A DNA stretch of 64,000 bases, from contig NZ_JACPOF010000021.1 of NCBI RefSeq assembly GCF_016185115.1, positions 372,001 through 436,000 of the forward strand, in the 5' to 3' direction. Position 1 is the first letter of the stretch; each line of letters starts with the position of its first letter. Positions 7,418 to 17,456 of the stretch are shown here, piece after piece. The position numbers and the translations under genes were made by a program. The notes below the pieces were generated by a model. That model had not been told where the DNA came from. It saw only the letters and a program-made list of their open reading frames with translations, and did no database searches. Source of the stretch: Polaromonas sp. GTDB taxonomy: Bacteria > Pseudomonadota > Gammaproteobacteria > Burkholderiales > Burkholderiaceae_C.

Positions 7418-9550
7418 TCAGCGTGCTTCGGAAGACGCCGCCGCAGCGGCAATCGAATCAGCAGATTTTTTGGCGAACTCGGCACGCAGGGCCTTGAGCT
7501 TTTCGCGCGGGTCTTCTTTCACCGTGGCCTTGTCAAGCGCCATTTCTGCAATGAAGCGGCTGGGTATCCCGGCAACCGTGTCGCGGCCCTTCTTGCGCCG
7601 GCGCAGCCAGTTGACGGCCAGTGTGCGCTGCGCGCGTGTGATGCCTACATACATCAGGCGGCGCTCTTCCTGCAGGCGCAGGGCGATGTTGTCGGTATTG
7701 GTGCCATCATCGTCTTCAAGTTTGAACGGCAGCAGGCCCTCCACGCAACCGGCCAGCACCACATGCGGCCACTCCAGCCCCTTGGCCGCGTGCAGGGTCG
7801 AAAGTGTGACCAGGTTCTGGTCGCCTTCACGTTCAGACAGGGTCGAAAGCAGCGCGATCGTCTGAATCACTTCCAGCAGGTTCTTGCGTTCGCGTTCAAC
7901 AATGACACCGGCCGTCTCGTCGATCTGTCCGCCGCAGCGCAGCGACATCCAGTCGACAAAATCCATCACATTGGTCCAGCGAGTGGCGGCGGCTTTCTCG
8001 CTGTCTTCACCGTCGTAGAGGTGTTTTTCGTAATCGATTTCTTTCAGCCACTCGAGCAGAAAGGTTTTTGCATCTTCTGCGCCCAGCGTCTGTTTGGCGC
8101 GGTACTCCAGGTCATTGAGGTAACGGCCGAACTCATGCAGCGAACCTACGGCCTTGGCGGGCAGCACCGAACCCAGCGAGTTGCTGAACAGCGCCTCGAA
8201 CAGGCTCAGCTTGTACTGCGTGGCAAAGGTGCCCAGCGTGCCCAGCGTGGTGTGGCCTATGCCGCGCTTGGGTGTGGTGACCGAACGCAAAAAGGCCGGG
8301 TCATCATCGTTGTTAGACAAGAGGCGCAGCCAGCTGCACAGGTCCTTGATCTCTGCGCGGTCAAAAAAGCTTTGTCCGCCCGACACCTTGTAGGGGATGT
8401 TGGCCTTGCGAAATGCTTTCTCGAACACCTTGGCCTGGTGGTTGGCGCGGTACAGCACGCAAAAGTCTTTCCAGTCACGATGCTGGCTGCCTTCGGCCTG
8501 CAAACTGCCCTCGGCACGCAGGCTCTGGATACGCGCCACCACACGGTCGGCCTCGTGCTCTTCACTGTCGCAATCGACCACACGCACCGGCTCCCCTTCG
8601 CCGAGTTCGCTGAACAGGGTTTTCGGGAACAGCTTGGGGTTGGGGCCGATGACGTTGTTGGCCGCGCGCAGGATGGCGCTGGTCGAGCGGTAGTTTTGTT
8701 CGAGCTTGACGACCTTGAGATTGGGGTAGTCCTGCGGCAGTTTTTTGAGGTTATCCAGTGTGGCGCCGCGCCAGCCGTAGATGGACTGGTCATCGTCACC
8801 CACGGCGGTGAAGCGGCCGCGTGCACCCACCAGCAGCTTGAGCACCTCGTACTGCGTGGCGTTGGTGTCCTGGTATTCATCAACCAGCACATGGCCCAGC
8901 GCCTGTTGCCATTTGGTGCGCACCTCTTCATGGTCTTTCAGCAGCTTGAGCGGCAGGCCGATCAGGTCATCAAAGTCCACACTCTGGTAAGCCGTCAGGC
9001 GCTCTTCATAGCGCCCCATGACGCGGGCAATCAGGTTTTCTTCATCGCCGCTGGCCTGGGCCTGGGCCATCTCGGCGTTGAGACCCATGTTCTTCCATTT
9101 GCTGATGGTCCACTGCCATTGCCGCGCCGTCGCCGCATCGGTGCTGCCGCCTGCGTCTTTCAATATGCTGGTGACGTCGTCGCTGTCAAGAATCGAGAAC
9201 TGTTTTTTAAGGCCCAGCACATCGCCGTCTTCACGCAGCATGCGCACACCCAGCGCGTGAAAGGTGCAGATCAGCACGCCTTTCGCACTTTTGCCTATCA
9301 GCACCCTGGCGCGTTCGCGCATTTCGGCTGCGGCCTTGTTGGTAAAGGTGATGGCGGCGATCTGGTCGGCCTTCATGCCTGTCTGTATCAGCCGGCCAAT
9401 CTTGTGCGTGATCACGCGTGTCTTGCCGGAACCCGCACCGGCCAGCACCAGGCAGGGCCCGTGCATGTAGTTCACGGCTTCCTGCTGGGCGATGTTCAGA
9501 CCGGTATTGATGGGCGAGGCGGCAGGGGAGGCAGAAGAAGGTGACGACAT
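7418..9550 (-). CDS. rep: ATP-dependent DNA helicase Rep (UvrD/Rep superfamily 1)
   Basis: 3'-5' helicase that helps replication forks pass bound proteins. 710 aa. SF1 motifs appear in order: Walker A GAGSGKT (38-44), ITFTNKAAAEMRER (Ia), VDEYQDTN (II), VGDDDQSIYGWRGA (III), LEQNYRST (IV), TLSTLHAAKGLEWPHVV (V) and EERRLMYVGITRAQ (VI). Rep rather than UvrD or PcrA is favoured by DFDDLIGLPLKLL, HQAKVFEKAFR, IPYKVSGGQSFFDRAEIKDL and TPKRGIG, which follow E. coli Rep closely. The first 15 residues are a Ser/Ala/Pro-rich extension. It stands alone, divergent from the AEC permease gene. A long open frame on the opposite strand is only its antisense shadow. Confidence 0.95.
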   Translation of the reverse strand: MSSPSSASPAASPINTGLNIAQQEAVNYMHGPCLVLAGAGSGKTRVITHKIGRLIQTGMKADQIAAITFTNKAAAEMRERARVLIGKSAKGVLICTFHALGVRMLREDGDVLGLKKQFSILDSDDVTSILKDAGGSTDAATARQWQWTISKWKNMGLNAEMAQAQASGDEENLIARVMGRYEERLTAYQSVDFDDLIGLPLKLLKDHEEVRTKWQQALGHVLVDEYQDTNATQYEVLKLLVGARGRFTAVGDDDQSIYGWRGATLDNLKKLPQDYPNLKVVKLEQNYRSTSAILRAANNVIGPNPKLFPKTLFSELGEGEPVRVVDCDSEEHEADRVVARIQSLRAEGSLQAEGSQHRDWKDFCVLYRANHQAKVFEKAFRKANIPYKVSGGQSFFDRAEIKDLCSWLRLLSNNDDDPAFLRSVTTPKRGIGHTTLGTLGTFATQYKLSLFEALFSNSLGSVLPAKAVGSLHEFGRYLNDLEYRAKQTLGAEDAKTFLLEWLKEIDYEKHLYDGEDSEKAAATRWTNVMDFVDWMSLRCGGQIDETAGVIVERERKNLLEVIQTIALLSTLSEREGDQNLVTLSTLHAAKGLEWPHVVLAGCVEGLLPFKLEDDDGTNTDNIALRLQEERRLMYVGITRAQRTLAVNWLRRRKKGRDTVAGIPSRFIAEMALDKATVKEDPREKLKALRAEFAKKSADSIAAAAASSEAR

Positions 9551-9670
9551 TCAGGCAGACAACAGACAAACGTGAAGAGAGAAGGCGCAAGGCACGTGCA
9601 ATAAATGCGCCAGCAGACAGAATCATAGCCAGTCACCCGCTGATCAATTTCACAGGCGACAATCGCTTTT

Positions 9671-10627
9671 GTGCTAGCCATCCTTCTCGTCACTTTTCCA
9701 TTTTTTGCGCTGGTGCTGTGCGGCTATGTCGCCGCGCGCCGGGGCTTTCTGCCGCAGGCTGCAATACCGGGGCTGAACACCTTTGTGCTGTATTTCGCGC
9801 TGCCCTGCATGCTCTACCGTTTTGGCGCCAGCACGCCGATAGCGCAGCTGCTCGACGGCACACTGATAGGCCTGTACACGCTTTGCGCATTGATCATGGT
9901 GGCCTTCACGATTGCCGTCACGCGCAACAAACGCACAGGCTGGAACGACGCGTCTTTCGGTGCGCTGGTGGCGGCTTTCCCGAACACTGGCTTCATGGGC
10001 GTGCCCTTGCTGGTCGCCCTGCTGGGCGCACAGGCGGCGGGCCCGGCCATCGTCACCATCACGGTCGACATGATCCTGACCTCATCGCTGTGCATTGCGC
10101 TGTCGCGGCTGGACGGTGCGGACGAGCATGGTGTGGCACATGCGGCGAAGCTGGCGCTCAAGGGTGTGCTGGTCAACCCGCTGCCCTGGGCCATTGTGCT
10201 GGGCGGCCTGTCATCGGCATTCACCATCAGGCTGCCTGCACCCATCGCGGCAACCGTCGGCATGCTGGGCGATGCTGCATCGCCCGTCGCCCTCTTCACC
10301 ATAGGCGCCATCCTCGCCCGCTCACAGATGAACGCCACCACCCGCACGCCTCTGGGCGACTACGTGCCGGTGACCTTCATCAAGCTGGTGGTGCACCCTG
10401 TACTGGTGGGCCTGATGGGTCTGGGGTTCGCCGCCCTGGGCTTTCCACTTGACCCGTTTGCATTGACTGTTGTGGTACTGGCAGCTGCACTGCCCAGTGC
10501 CAGCAATATTGCGATTCTGGCCGAGCGTTTTGGTGCTGATAACGGGCGGATCGCCCGCATTATTCTTTTGTCCACCGTGTTGGCGTTTTTCAGTTTTTCT
10601 GCGGCTGTTGCGGTTTTGAAGCCGTAG
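9671..10627 (+). CDS. AEC family transporter (auxin efflux carrier type)
   Basis: Inner-membrane carrier of the auxin-efflux/BASS-like fold, 318 aa with about ten hydrophobic segments. The family pattern shows in FPFFALVLCGYVAARRGFLP at the N-terminus, FPNTGFMGVPLLVALLG in the first half and LPSASNIAILAERFGAD near the end; the two halves are inverted repeats with broken helices. Bacterial members export or import organic acids such as malate, but the substrate here is unknown. The start is GTG at 9671, giving a membrane-inserted N-terminus at once; no good ribosome-binding site is visible. The next gene is convergent. Confidence 0.88.
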   Translation: MLAILLVTFPFFALVLCGYVAARRGFLPQAAIPGLNTFVLYFALPCMLYRFGASTPIAQLLDGTLIGLYTLCALIMVAFTIAVTRNKRTGWNDASFGALVAAFPNTGFMGVPLLVALLGAQAAGPAIVTITVDMILTSSLCIALSRLDGADEHGVAHAAKLALKGVLVNPLPWAIVLGGLSSAFTIRLPAPIAATVGMLGDAASPVALFTIGAILARSQMNATTRTPLGDYVPVTFIKLVVHPVLVGLMGLGFAALGFPLDPFALTVVVLAAALPSASNIAILAERFGADNGRIARIILLSTVLAFFSFSAAVAVLKP

Positions 10628-10715
10628 GGGCGTGTCTCACCCGTGCGCCGTCCAGGGCGCGCTGTGCCTTACACGCCTGGCGGTGAGGGGCAACACCTTC
10701 AAACAAACAAAGGCG

Positions 10716-11609
10716 CTACGCAAGGCTTTTCTGAAGCCACTCGGCAAAAGCCGAGCATTCCCATCTGTCCATGGTCCCCGTCCGCCAGCAAAGGTAATGC
10801 GCATGCGGGCTCGGGATGCCGCGCGTAAAAACCTCGCCGGCCCCCAGGCGAACCAGCGAGCCATTCTCAAGCCAGGGCGCACCCAGCTTGAGGCGCACCA
10901 GCGCGATGCCCATGCCTGCAGCGGCGGCGTCACACATCAGGCCGATGTCATTGAACTGCGAGCCGTCGATGGGTTCGGCCCAATCGAGGTGGTTGGCCGC
11001 GAACCAGGTGCGCCAGGGCTCCAGTGGTGAGCGCAGCAGGCTTTCGCCTTCAAGGTCTGCGGCTGTTTCAAATGGGCCGTGTTCACGTAAAAAGGCGGGT
11101 GATGCAAGCGGCGTGACATTGTCTTTGGTGAGGCACAGATGCTCAAGGTCTGCATAACGCCCGGTGCCGAAACGCACGATCAGATCCGCGTCTTCGGCGA
11201 CCACGTCGAGCAGCGGTATCGAGACACCCAGCGTGACATCGATCTCGGGATAGGCCTCGGTGAACTGCCGCAGGCGCGGAATCAGCAGCGAGCGTGCAAA
11301 CGTCGGCGTCACGGCGAGTCGCAGTTTGCGTTTGCCGGGCGTGCCGCTGGTGCCGGCTGCACCTGGAAATTTCTGCAGCGTGGTCAGCCCTTCACGCACG
11401 TGGGCCAGGTATTCGCTGCCTTCAGTTGTCAGCGAAAAGTCGGCGCGGCCAAACAGCTTGGTGCCAATGATTTGCTCAAGCTGCTTGACGCGGTGGCTGA
11501 CGGCGCTGGGTGTGACGCACAACTCTTCAGCGGCCTGCGTGACGCTGCGCAGGCGGGCCAATGCTTCAAATGTGACAAGACATTGAATCGGTGGAATGCG
11601 CCCGGTCAT
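10716..11609 (-). CDS. LysR-family transcriptional regulator, GcvA-like
   Basis: 297-aa LysR regulator. The winged helix is residues 5-65 (LVTFEALARLRSVTQAAEEL, then TPSAVSHRVKQLEQ), and the effector domain follows (KLRLAVTPTFARSLLIPRL). The opening PPIQCLVTFEALARL and VSHRVKQLE are typical of the GcvA/AmpR branch. The open frame extends to 11690, but the extra 27 codons fall in a GC-rich hairpin repeat. ATG 11609 gives the family N-terminus, with AAAAGAGA upstream. It lies downstream of purU on the same strand. A link to one-carbon metabolism is tempting, because GcvA controls glycine cleavage in E. coli, but it is only inference. Confidence 0.9.
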   Translation of the reverse strand: MTGRIPPIQCLVTFEALARLRSVTQAAEELCVTPSAVSHRVKQLEQIIGTKLFGRADFSLTTEGSEYLAHVREGLTTLQKFPGAAGTSGTPGKRKLRLAVTPTFARSLLIPRLRQFTEAYPEIDVTLGVSIPLLDVVAEDADLIVRFGTGRYADLEHLCLTKDNVTPLASPAFLREHGPFETAADLEGESLLRSPLEPWRTWFAANHLDWAEPIDGSQFNDIGLMCDAAAAGMGIALVRLKLGAPWLENGSLVRLGAGEVFTRGIPSPHAHYLCWRTGTMDRWECSAFAEWLQKSLA

Positions 11610-11661
11610 GTCAGCGTCTCTTTTCAAGGGCCACCGCGGAACCGGCTTTGCCGGGCCGCTG

Positions 11662-11690
11662 GTGGCGCCCCCCTTGGGGGGAGGCGCCAC
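11662..11690. repeat. GC-rich hairpin between purU and the LysR gene
   Basis: The arms GTGGCGCC (11662-11669) and GGCGCCAC (11683-11690) enclose a CCCCTTGGGGG core, giving a nearly perfect 29-nt palindrome. It is preceded by another inverted pair, GCCACC and GGTGGC (11631-11665). The C-run/G-run form is a common dispersed repeat of Comamonadaceae, and a related one lies inside phzF at about 57.1 kb. By position it may weaken readthrough from purU, but it has no T-tract. Confidence 0.65.
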
Positions 11691-11705
11691 AGGCGCTTCG
11701 GGGGG

Positions 11706-12554
11706 TCATTTGAATATCACGGTTTTGTGGCCATTGAGCAGCACGCGGTGCTCGCTGTGCCATTTCACCGCGCGGGCCAGCACGCGGCTCTCCGTGTCCT
11801 TGCCTCTGGCTGTCAGATGTTCGACGGTGTCCTTGTGGTCCACGCGGGTCACGTCCTGTTCGATGATGGGGCCTTCGTCGAGGTCGGCGGTCACGTAGTG
11901 CGCCGTGGCGCCTATGACCTTCACGCCGCGGTCATGCGCCTGGTAATAAGGTTTGGCGCCCTTGAAGCTGGGCAGCATGCTGTGGTGGATGTTGATGGCG
12001 CGGCCTTCAAGCTTTTTACAAAGGTCGTTGCTCAGCACCTGCATGTAGCGCGCCAGCACCACCAGCTCTGCACCTTCTGATTCAATGATCTCCAGCTGTT
12101 TCGCCTCGGCCTGCGCCTTGGTGGCGGCCGTCACAGGGATGTGGTGGAAGGGCACGTTGTAGCTGGCGGCCAGCTGGTAGAAGTCGCGGTGGTTGCTGAT
12201 GATGGCGCAGACGTCTACCGGCAGCAGACCGGATTTGGCGCGGAACAGCAAATCATTCAGGCAGTGGCCGTCGCGGCTGACCATGATGACGGTGCGCATC
12301 GCCGATTCGGTCGAGTGCAGCTTCCAGTCCATCTTGAAGGGCACGGCGAAGGTGGTCAGGCTGGCCTTGAGTTCTTCAAACGAGAGCTTGTCGCAGGCAA
12401 ACTGCACGCGCATGAAAAACAGGCCCGTGTCGGGGTCGTTGTACTGCGCGGCTTCTTCGATGTTGCCGCCGTTTTCAAGCAGGAAGCCGGAGACGGCGTG
12501 AACGATGCCCAGGCGGTCGGGGCAGGACAGGGTAAGGATATAGGCGTGCTTCAT
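11706..12554 (-). CDS. purU: Formyltetrahydrofolate deformylase
   Basis: Hydrolyses 10-formyl-THF to formate and THF, balancing one-carbon pools. 282 aa from ATG 12554. An N-terminal ACT domain (YILTLSCPDRLGIVHAVSGF, residues 4-80) is followed by a formyltransferase-like domain. The catalytic Asn-His-Asp set sits in NIHHSMLPSFKGAKPYYQAH and TADLDEGPII. The block RAKSGLLPVDVCAIISNH is also diagnostic. The frame opens eight codons earlier, but MKHAYIL matches the family start. The gene is divergent from the omega-aminotransferase and upstream of the LysR gene. Confidence 0.96.
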   Translation of the reverse strand: MKHAYILTLSCPDRLGIVHAVSGFLLENGGNIEEAAQYNDPDTGLFFMRVQFACDKLSFEELKASLTTFAVPFKMDWKLHSTESAMRTVIMVSRDGHCLNDLLFRAKSGLLPVDVCAIISNHRDFYQLAASYNVPFHHIPVTAATKAQAEAKQLEIIESEGAELVVLARYMQVLSNDLCKKLEGRAINIHHSMLPSFKGAKPYYQAHDRGVKVIGATAHYVTADLDEGPIIEQDVTRVDHKDTVEHLTARGKDTESRVLARAVKWHSEHRVLLNGHKTVIFK

Positions 12555-12653
12555 AGGTGACGAATTGTCGCAGGACACGCGGGGCTTTGCCCATCATCAC
12601 AAGCTGGCCCTTCATCAGTGCCAGAATGAAGAAACCGAAAGCAGGAGACAGCC

Positions 12654-13994
<1,341 letters not shown>

Positions 13995-14018
13995 AGCGCC
14001 TCGTCAGGCGCCTTTTTG
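13995..14018 (+). terminator. Rho-independent terminator of the aminotransferase gene
   Basis: GCGCCT (13996-14001), loop CGTC, AGGCGC (14006-14011), then CTTTTT. The stem begins two bases after the TGA. It isolates the aminotransferase from the downstream operon. Confidence 0.8.
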
Positions 14019-14021
14019 GAC

Positions 14022-14204
14022 AAAATTTAACGTGCACGTTAAATTTTTAATGTATTCGTTAAAAAATGCCCTCGATATGAGTTTGAGGACGCGCCAAAAC
14101 CAGAAAATCGCCTGAAAGCAGCTTAAAAAGGCCATTTTTGAGCGCCAAATTGGGCTGCAGGTCAATAGATACAAGCGTGAGCAGCTATTAATTCAGTAGC
14201 AAAT
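14022..14204 (+). repeat. Composite intergenic repeat, copy 2
   Basis: Begins with a perfect 26-bp palindrome (14022-14047) centred on TTTAACGTGCACGTTAAA, followed by TTAATGTATTCGTTAA. Next come GGCCATTTTTGAGC (14130-14143), a GGGCTGCAGGTC core, and the right-hand block ATACAAGCGTGAGCAGCTAT then TAATTCAGTAGCAAA. Same order and polarity as copies 1 and 3. The rest of the 423-bp gene-free stretch 13995-14417 holds the terminator to its left and the promoter of the catabolic operon to its right; 14205-14310 shows nothing I can name. Confidence 0.88.
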
Positions 14205-14314
14205 AGATGGCTGCTGCGCCAGGCTGTCCACCCGCGACTGGGCTTGGGATCTTGCCTTTGGCGCCTGCCAAGTCCCAGCAACTGATTAACCCTACCAATT
14301 CACTTGGCTATTGA

Positions 14315-14366
14315 TTGACATCAAAAGGTCATAAGCAAACAATGAATCTTTAGTGAATCATTGTTT
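14315..14366 (+). promoter_or_regulatory. Predicted promoter and overlapping operator of the catabolic operon
   Basis: TTGACA at 14315-14320 is a perfect -35 box; a 17-bp spacer leads to AACAAT (14338-14343) as a weak -10. An inverted repeat, AAACAATGA (14337-14345) and TCATTGTTT (14358-14366), overlaps the -10 and the start region. The spacer contains CTTTAGTGAA, repeated at 14368-14376 as CTTTAGTGA. A repressor or activator bound here would directly gate the operon; the IclR protein encoded at 20050 is the natural candidate (inference). A weak -10 suits an activated promoter. Confidence 0.6.
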
Positions 14367-14417
14367 CTTTAGTGAAACATTAAAAGTCCGGCAAGCCCCA
14401 CCTGTAAAGAGAACAGC

Positions 14418-14771
14418 ATGAGCACTCCCACTGGCGATCAAGACCTTCCCTGGCATGACGTTGCATCACGCGAACAGCTTGATCCGGACTTTCCGGTCGG
14501 CGTGGACGTCAATGGCCAGAAGGTGGGCCTGTTCCTGCTGAACGACGAGGTGCATGCGCTCGAAGACATCTGCCCGCATGCCTATGCGCTGCTCTCGCAG
14601 GGCTTCCAGGAAGACGGCGTCATCGAATGCCCGCTGCATGCCGCGCGTTTTGATATCGCTACCGGCAAATGCCTGGTTGAAATCGGCGAGCGCGACCTGC
14701 ACCAGTTCCCTGTGCGTGTGCTCGAAGGCAAAGTGCAGATCCAGATTCCTATCGTGAAAGCTGCAGCATGA
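14418..14771 (+). CDS. Rieske-type [2Fe-2S] ferredoxin
   Basis: Small soluble electron carrier, 117 aa, with the Rieske ligands Cys52-x-His54 (ICPHAYALLS) and Cys71-x2-His74 (CPLHAARFDI). It resembles the NahAb/BphA3-type ferredoxins that feed ring-hydroxylating oxygenases, so the natural partner is the Rieske oxygenase at the other end of the operon (27213). No ferredoxin reductase gene is seen in the operon; one from elsewhere must supply electrons. It is the first gene after the predicted promoter, with AAAGAGAACAGC before ATG. Its stop overlaps the ABC ATPase start by four bases. Confidence 0.92.
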   Translation: MSTPTGDQDLPWHDVASREQLDPDFPVGVDVNGQKVGLFLLNDEVHALEDICPHAYALLSQGFQEDGVIECPLHAARFDIATGKCLVEIGERDLHQFPVRVLEGKVQIQIPIVKAAA

Positions 14772-15571
14772 GCGCAGAACCTGCAGGCACACCGGCCATT
14801 GAATTCATAGGCGTTGAAAAACGCTTTCCTGCACGTGGCGACTCCAGGGAAGTGCTGGCCGCACGTGATGTCAACTTTGCGATTGCGCCCGGCGAGGTCG
14901 TCTCCATCATCGGCCCATCCGGCTGCGGCAAAAGCACGCTGCTGAACATGGGCTCGGGCCTGGCCAAGCCCAGCGCCGGCATCGTCAAGGTCGCCGGCCA
15001 GCTGGTCGAAGGCCCGAACGCGCATGTGTCCTTCATGCTGCAAAAAGACCTGCTCATGCCCTGGCGCACGATTTCGCAGAACATCGAGTTCGGCCTGGAG
15101 CTGCGCGGCGTGCCGGCAGCTGAACGCAAAAAAGTATCTGACAAGCTGCTGGCCCAGTGCCACCTCGGCGGCTTCGGCGCGAACTATCCGCATCAGCTGT
15201 CAGGCGGCATGCGCCAGCGCGCGGCCCTGGCCCGCACGCTGGCGGTGGACCCACTGGTGCTGTTGATGGACGAGCCCTTCTCGGCCCTTGACGCACAGAC
15301 CAAGATGATCCTGCAGCAGGACCTCGCACGCACAGTGCACGAGCAGAAAAAGACTGTGCTCTTCATCACGCACGACCTGGTCGAGGCCGTGGCGCTGTCC
15401 GACCGCATCCTCGTCATGAGCGAGCGCCCCGGCACCATCGTCGAGCAGATCACCGTCGACCTGCCCGACCGCAAGAACCCGATGGCGCGCCGCAAGCTCG
15501 CCGAGGTCGGTCCCTACGTCGCACGCCTGATGGACCTGCTCAAGCTCGACGCCAGCACCGAAGTGCACTGA
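14768..15571 (+). CDS. ABC transporter ATP-binding protein, nitrate/sulfonate/taurine type
   Basis: 267-aa ATPase of an import system. Walker A GPSGCGKST (about residues 50-58), Q-loop FMLQKDLLMPWRT, signature LSGGMRQR, Walker B VLLMDEPFSALD and the switch histidine in LFITHDLVEAV are all intact. The LLMPW sequence after the Q-loop is typical of the SsuB/TauB/NrtD branch. It forms a three-gene importer with the binding protein (15620) and permease (16648). The ATGA overlap with the ferredoxin gene is unusual and ties uptake to oxygenase electron supply. Confidence 0.94.
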   Translation: MSAEPAGTPAIEFIGVEKRFPARGDSREVLAARDVNFAIAPGEVVSIIGPSGCGKSTLLNMGSGLAKPSAGIVKVAGQLVEGPNAHVSFMLQKDLLMPWRTISQNIEFGLELRGVPAAERKKVSDKLLAQCHLGGFGANYPHQLSGGMRQRAALARTLAVDPLVLLMDEPFSALDAQTKMILQQDLARTVHEQKKTVLFITHDLVEAVALSDRILVMSERPGTIVEQITVDLPDRKNPMARRKLAEVGPYVARLMDLLKLDASTEVH

Positions 15572-15619
15572 TCACTGTTTTCGTTTTAGACACTGCAACC
15601 ACCCACCCGGAGAATCTCC

Positions 15620-16627
15620 ATGACCTTCAAAAGCCTTCCCGCCATTCGCAGTGCTCGCCGCACCTGCCTGGCGATTCTTGCTTCCACCGCCGTGCTGGGC
15701 GCGGCCGGTGTGCAAGCCCAGAACCTGCAGAAGGTCACCTACCTGCTGCCCGCACCGGGCACGCTGCCGGCTTTCGGCCCCTGGATGCTGGCCCAGGCCA
15801 AAGGTTATTACGCCGCTGAAGGCCTTGAAGTCGAATTTGTTTCCGGCCGCGGCGGCGTGGATGTGGCCAAGCAGGTCGGCGCCGGCAATGCCGTCATCGG
15901 CGGCGCGATTGGCGACACACCCATCATCGCGCGCGCACAGGGCATCCCGGTCAAGGCCGTGGCCGTGCTCGGCAGCGGTTCGCTGACGCAGCTGGTCAGC
16001 CACAAGGACGAAAAAATCGAAAGCCCGCGTGAGCTCAAAGGCAAGACGGTTACTGTCATTTCCTATACCGACACCACTTATTACGCGCTGCTCGGCATGC
16101 TGAGCAAGGTCGGCCTGACCAAGAACGACGTGAACATCCAGGCCGCCGGCCCTGCAGGTGTGTGGCAGCAGTTCGCCAGCAAGAAGGCCACCGCCATGGC
16201 GGGTGTGCCCGACTGGACAGTGAGCGCAATGGAAGCCGGCGCCAAGGTCGACATCCTGCCTGCAGATGTCTACTTCAAGAGCATGGCCCAGGCCATCCTC
16301 GCGTCCGACGAAACCATACAGAAGAACCCGCAGCTGATCCAGAAGCTGGTGCGCGCCACGCTCAAGGGCATGAAAGACATCATGACCGACCCCAAGGCCG
16401 CGACTGCGGTTTACGTGAAACACGTGCCCATGTACAAGGGCAAGGAAGCCACCATCCAGGCCAACTTCGAGCTCTACAACAAGTATGTGTATGCCGGCCA
16501 GAAGGTGCCCGGCCAGATGGACGAAGCCCGTCTGGGCGAGCTGCAGAAGTTCTACGTCACCAACGGTGTGGTGCCGAAAGAAGCCGTACTGAAAGACCTC
16601 TACACCAACCAGTTTGTCGCCAAGTAA
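15620..16627 (+). CDS. ABC transporter substrate-binding protein, SsuA/NMT1-like
   Basis: 335-aa periplasmic binding protein. The signal peptide ends near residue 33 (GAAGVQAQ). The mature chain starts with a beta strand (KVTYLLP), then GPWMLAQAKGYYAAEGLEVE, the signature of the NMT1/THI5/SsuA branch, and AIGDTPIIARAQGIP. ELKGKTV begins the second lobe. Members bind sulfonates, aromatic carboxylates or pyrimidine precursors; the ligand cannot be read from sequence. The ribosome site GGAGAA lies seven bases before ATG. It is placed between its ATPase and permease. Confidence 0.93.
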   Translation: MTFKSLPAIRSARRTCLAILASTAVLGAAGVQAQNLQKVTYLLPAPGTLPAFGPWMLAQAKGYYAAEGLEVEFVSGRGGVDVAKQVGAGNAVIGGAIGDTPIIARAQGIPVKAVAVLGSGSLTQLVSHKDEKIESPRELKGKTVTVISYTDTTYYALLGMLSKVGLTKNDVNIQAAGPAGVWQQFASKKATAMAGVPDWTVSAMEAGAKVDILPADVYFKSMAQAILASDETIQKNPQLIQKLVRATLKGMKDIMTDPKAATAVYVKHVPMYKGKEATIQANFELYNKYVYAGQKVPGQMDEARLGELQKFYVTNGVVPKEAVLKDLYTNQFVAK

Positions 16628-16647
16628 TTTCCGCAAAGTAGTTTCAC

Positions 16648-17433
16648 ATGACCGCCAATCGCGCCCGTCTCGTTACCACCAGCTGGAGCCTGCTTGTCCT
16701 TGTCGTTTTCCTGGCGGCATGGCAGTGGGGGCCGGGCCTGCTTGGCGTTCCCGACTTTGTATTGCCCCACCTCAGCAAGGTGTGTGAAGAGGCCGTCCGC
16801 ATCTGGGGCAGCGAAAGGCTGCTCTGGCATGCCGGCATCACGGCTGCTGAAGTGGTGGTCGGTTTTGTGCTGGGCTCCGTACTCGGCGCGCTGATCGGCT
16901 ATGCGCTGGGACTGTCGCCACGTGTTGAAGCCGTGCTGTCGCCGTATTTGCTGGCCCTGCAGATTGCGCCCAAGGTGGCGTTTGCGCCGCTGTTTGTCAT
17001 GTGGATGGGCTACACCATGTATCCCAAAATTCTTGTCGCGGTGCTGATCGTCTTCTTCCCGGTGCTGATCAACGTGCTGTCGGCCATGCGCACCATGGAC
17101 GTGGACATGATCAACCTGGCACGCTCCTTCTCGGCAACCCGTCTGCAGGTGTTCCGCAATGTTGAATACCCCACCACCATGCCCGCGCTGTTTTCCGGCC
17201 TGCGCATTGCCAGCACGCTGGCGGTGATCGGTGTGGTGGTTGGCGAACTTGTCGGCGGCAACATGGGCCTGGGTTATCTGCTCGTTTTCTTTGAAGGCCA
17301 GGGCAATACCGCTGCCGTGTTTGTCGTGATCGCCGCGCTGACTGTCATCGGCATCGCTGCCTATTACGCCGTGGTGATCGCCGAAAAACGTGTGCTCCAT
17401 TACCTGCCCAGCTCCGAGCGCCGTTCGGCCTGA
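16648..17433 (+). CDS. ABC transporter permease, SsuC/TauC type
   Basis: 261-aa inner-membrane permease with about six hydrophobic segments. The EAA coupling loop is visible as MINLARSFSATRLQVFRNVE. The opening LVFLAAWQWGPGLLGVPDFVLP and YLLALQIAPKVAFAPLFVMWMG match the BPD_transp_1 permeases of nitrate/sulfonate-type systems. It works with the ATPase at 14768 and binding protein at 15620, and lies 20 bp after the latter. Confidence 0.93.
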   Translation: MTANRARLVTTSWSLLVLVVFLAAWQWGPGLLGVPDFVLPHLSKVCEEAVRIWGSERLLWHAGITAAEVVVGFVLGSVLGALIGYALGLSPRVEAVLSPYLLALQIAPKVAFAPLFVMWMGYTMYPKILVAVLIVFFPVLINVLSAMRTMDVDMINLARSFSATRLQVFRNVEYPTTMPALFSGLRIASTLAVIGVVVGELVGGNMGLGYLLVFFEGQGNTAAVFVVIAALTVIGIAAYYAVVIAEKRVLHYLPSSERRSA

Positions 17434-17456
17434 GCAAAAAAACACAAGAGACATTC

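Noticed and set aside
7349..9544. 731-codon open frame opposite to rep
   Set aside because: It mirrors the rep gene in a GC-rich sequence; its translation has no domain pattern while the rep strand carries every helicase motif.
10628..10715. Inverted segments between the AEC and LysR genes as a terminator
   Set aside because: GC-rich pairing such as GCGCC/GGCGC exists, but there is no T-tract on either strand and alternative pairings compete; not strong enough to list.
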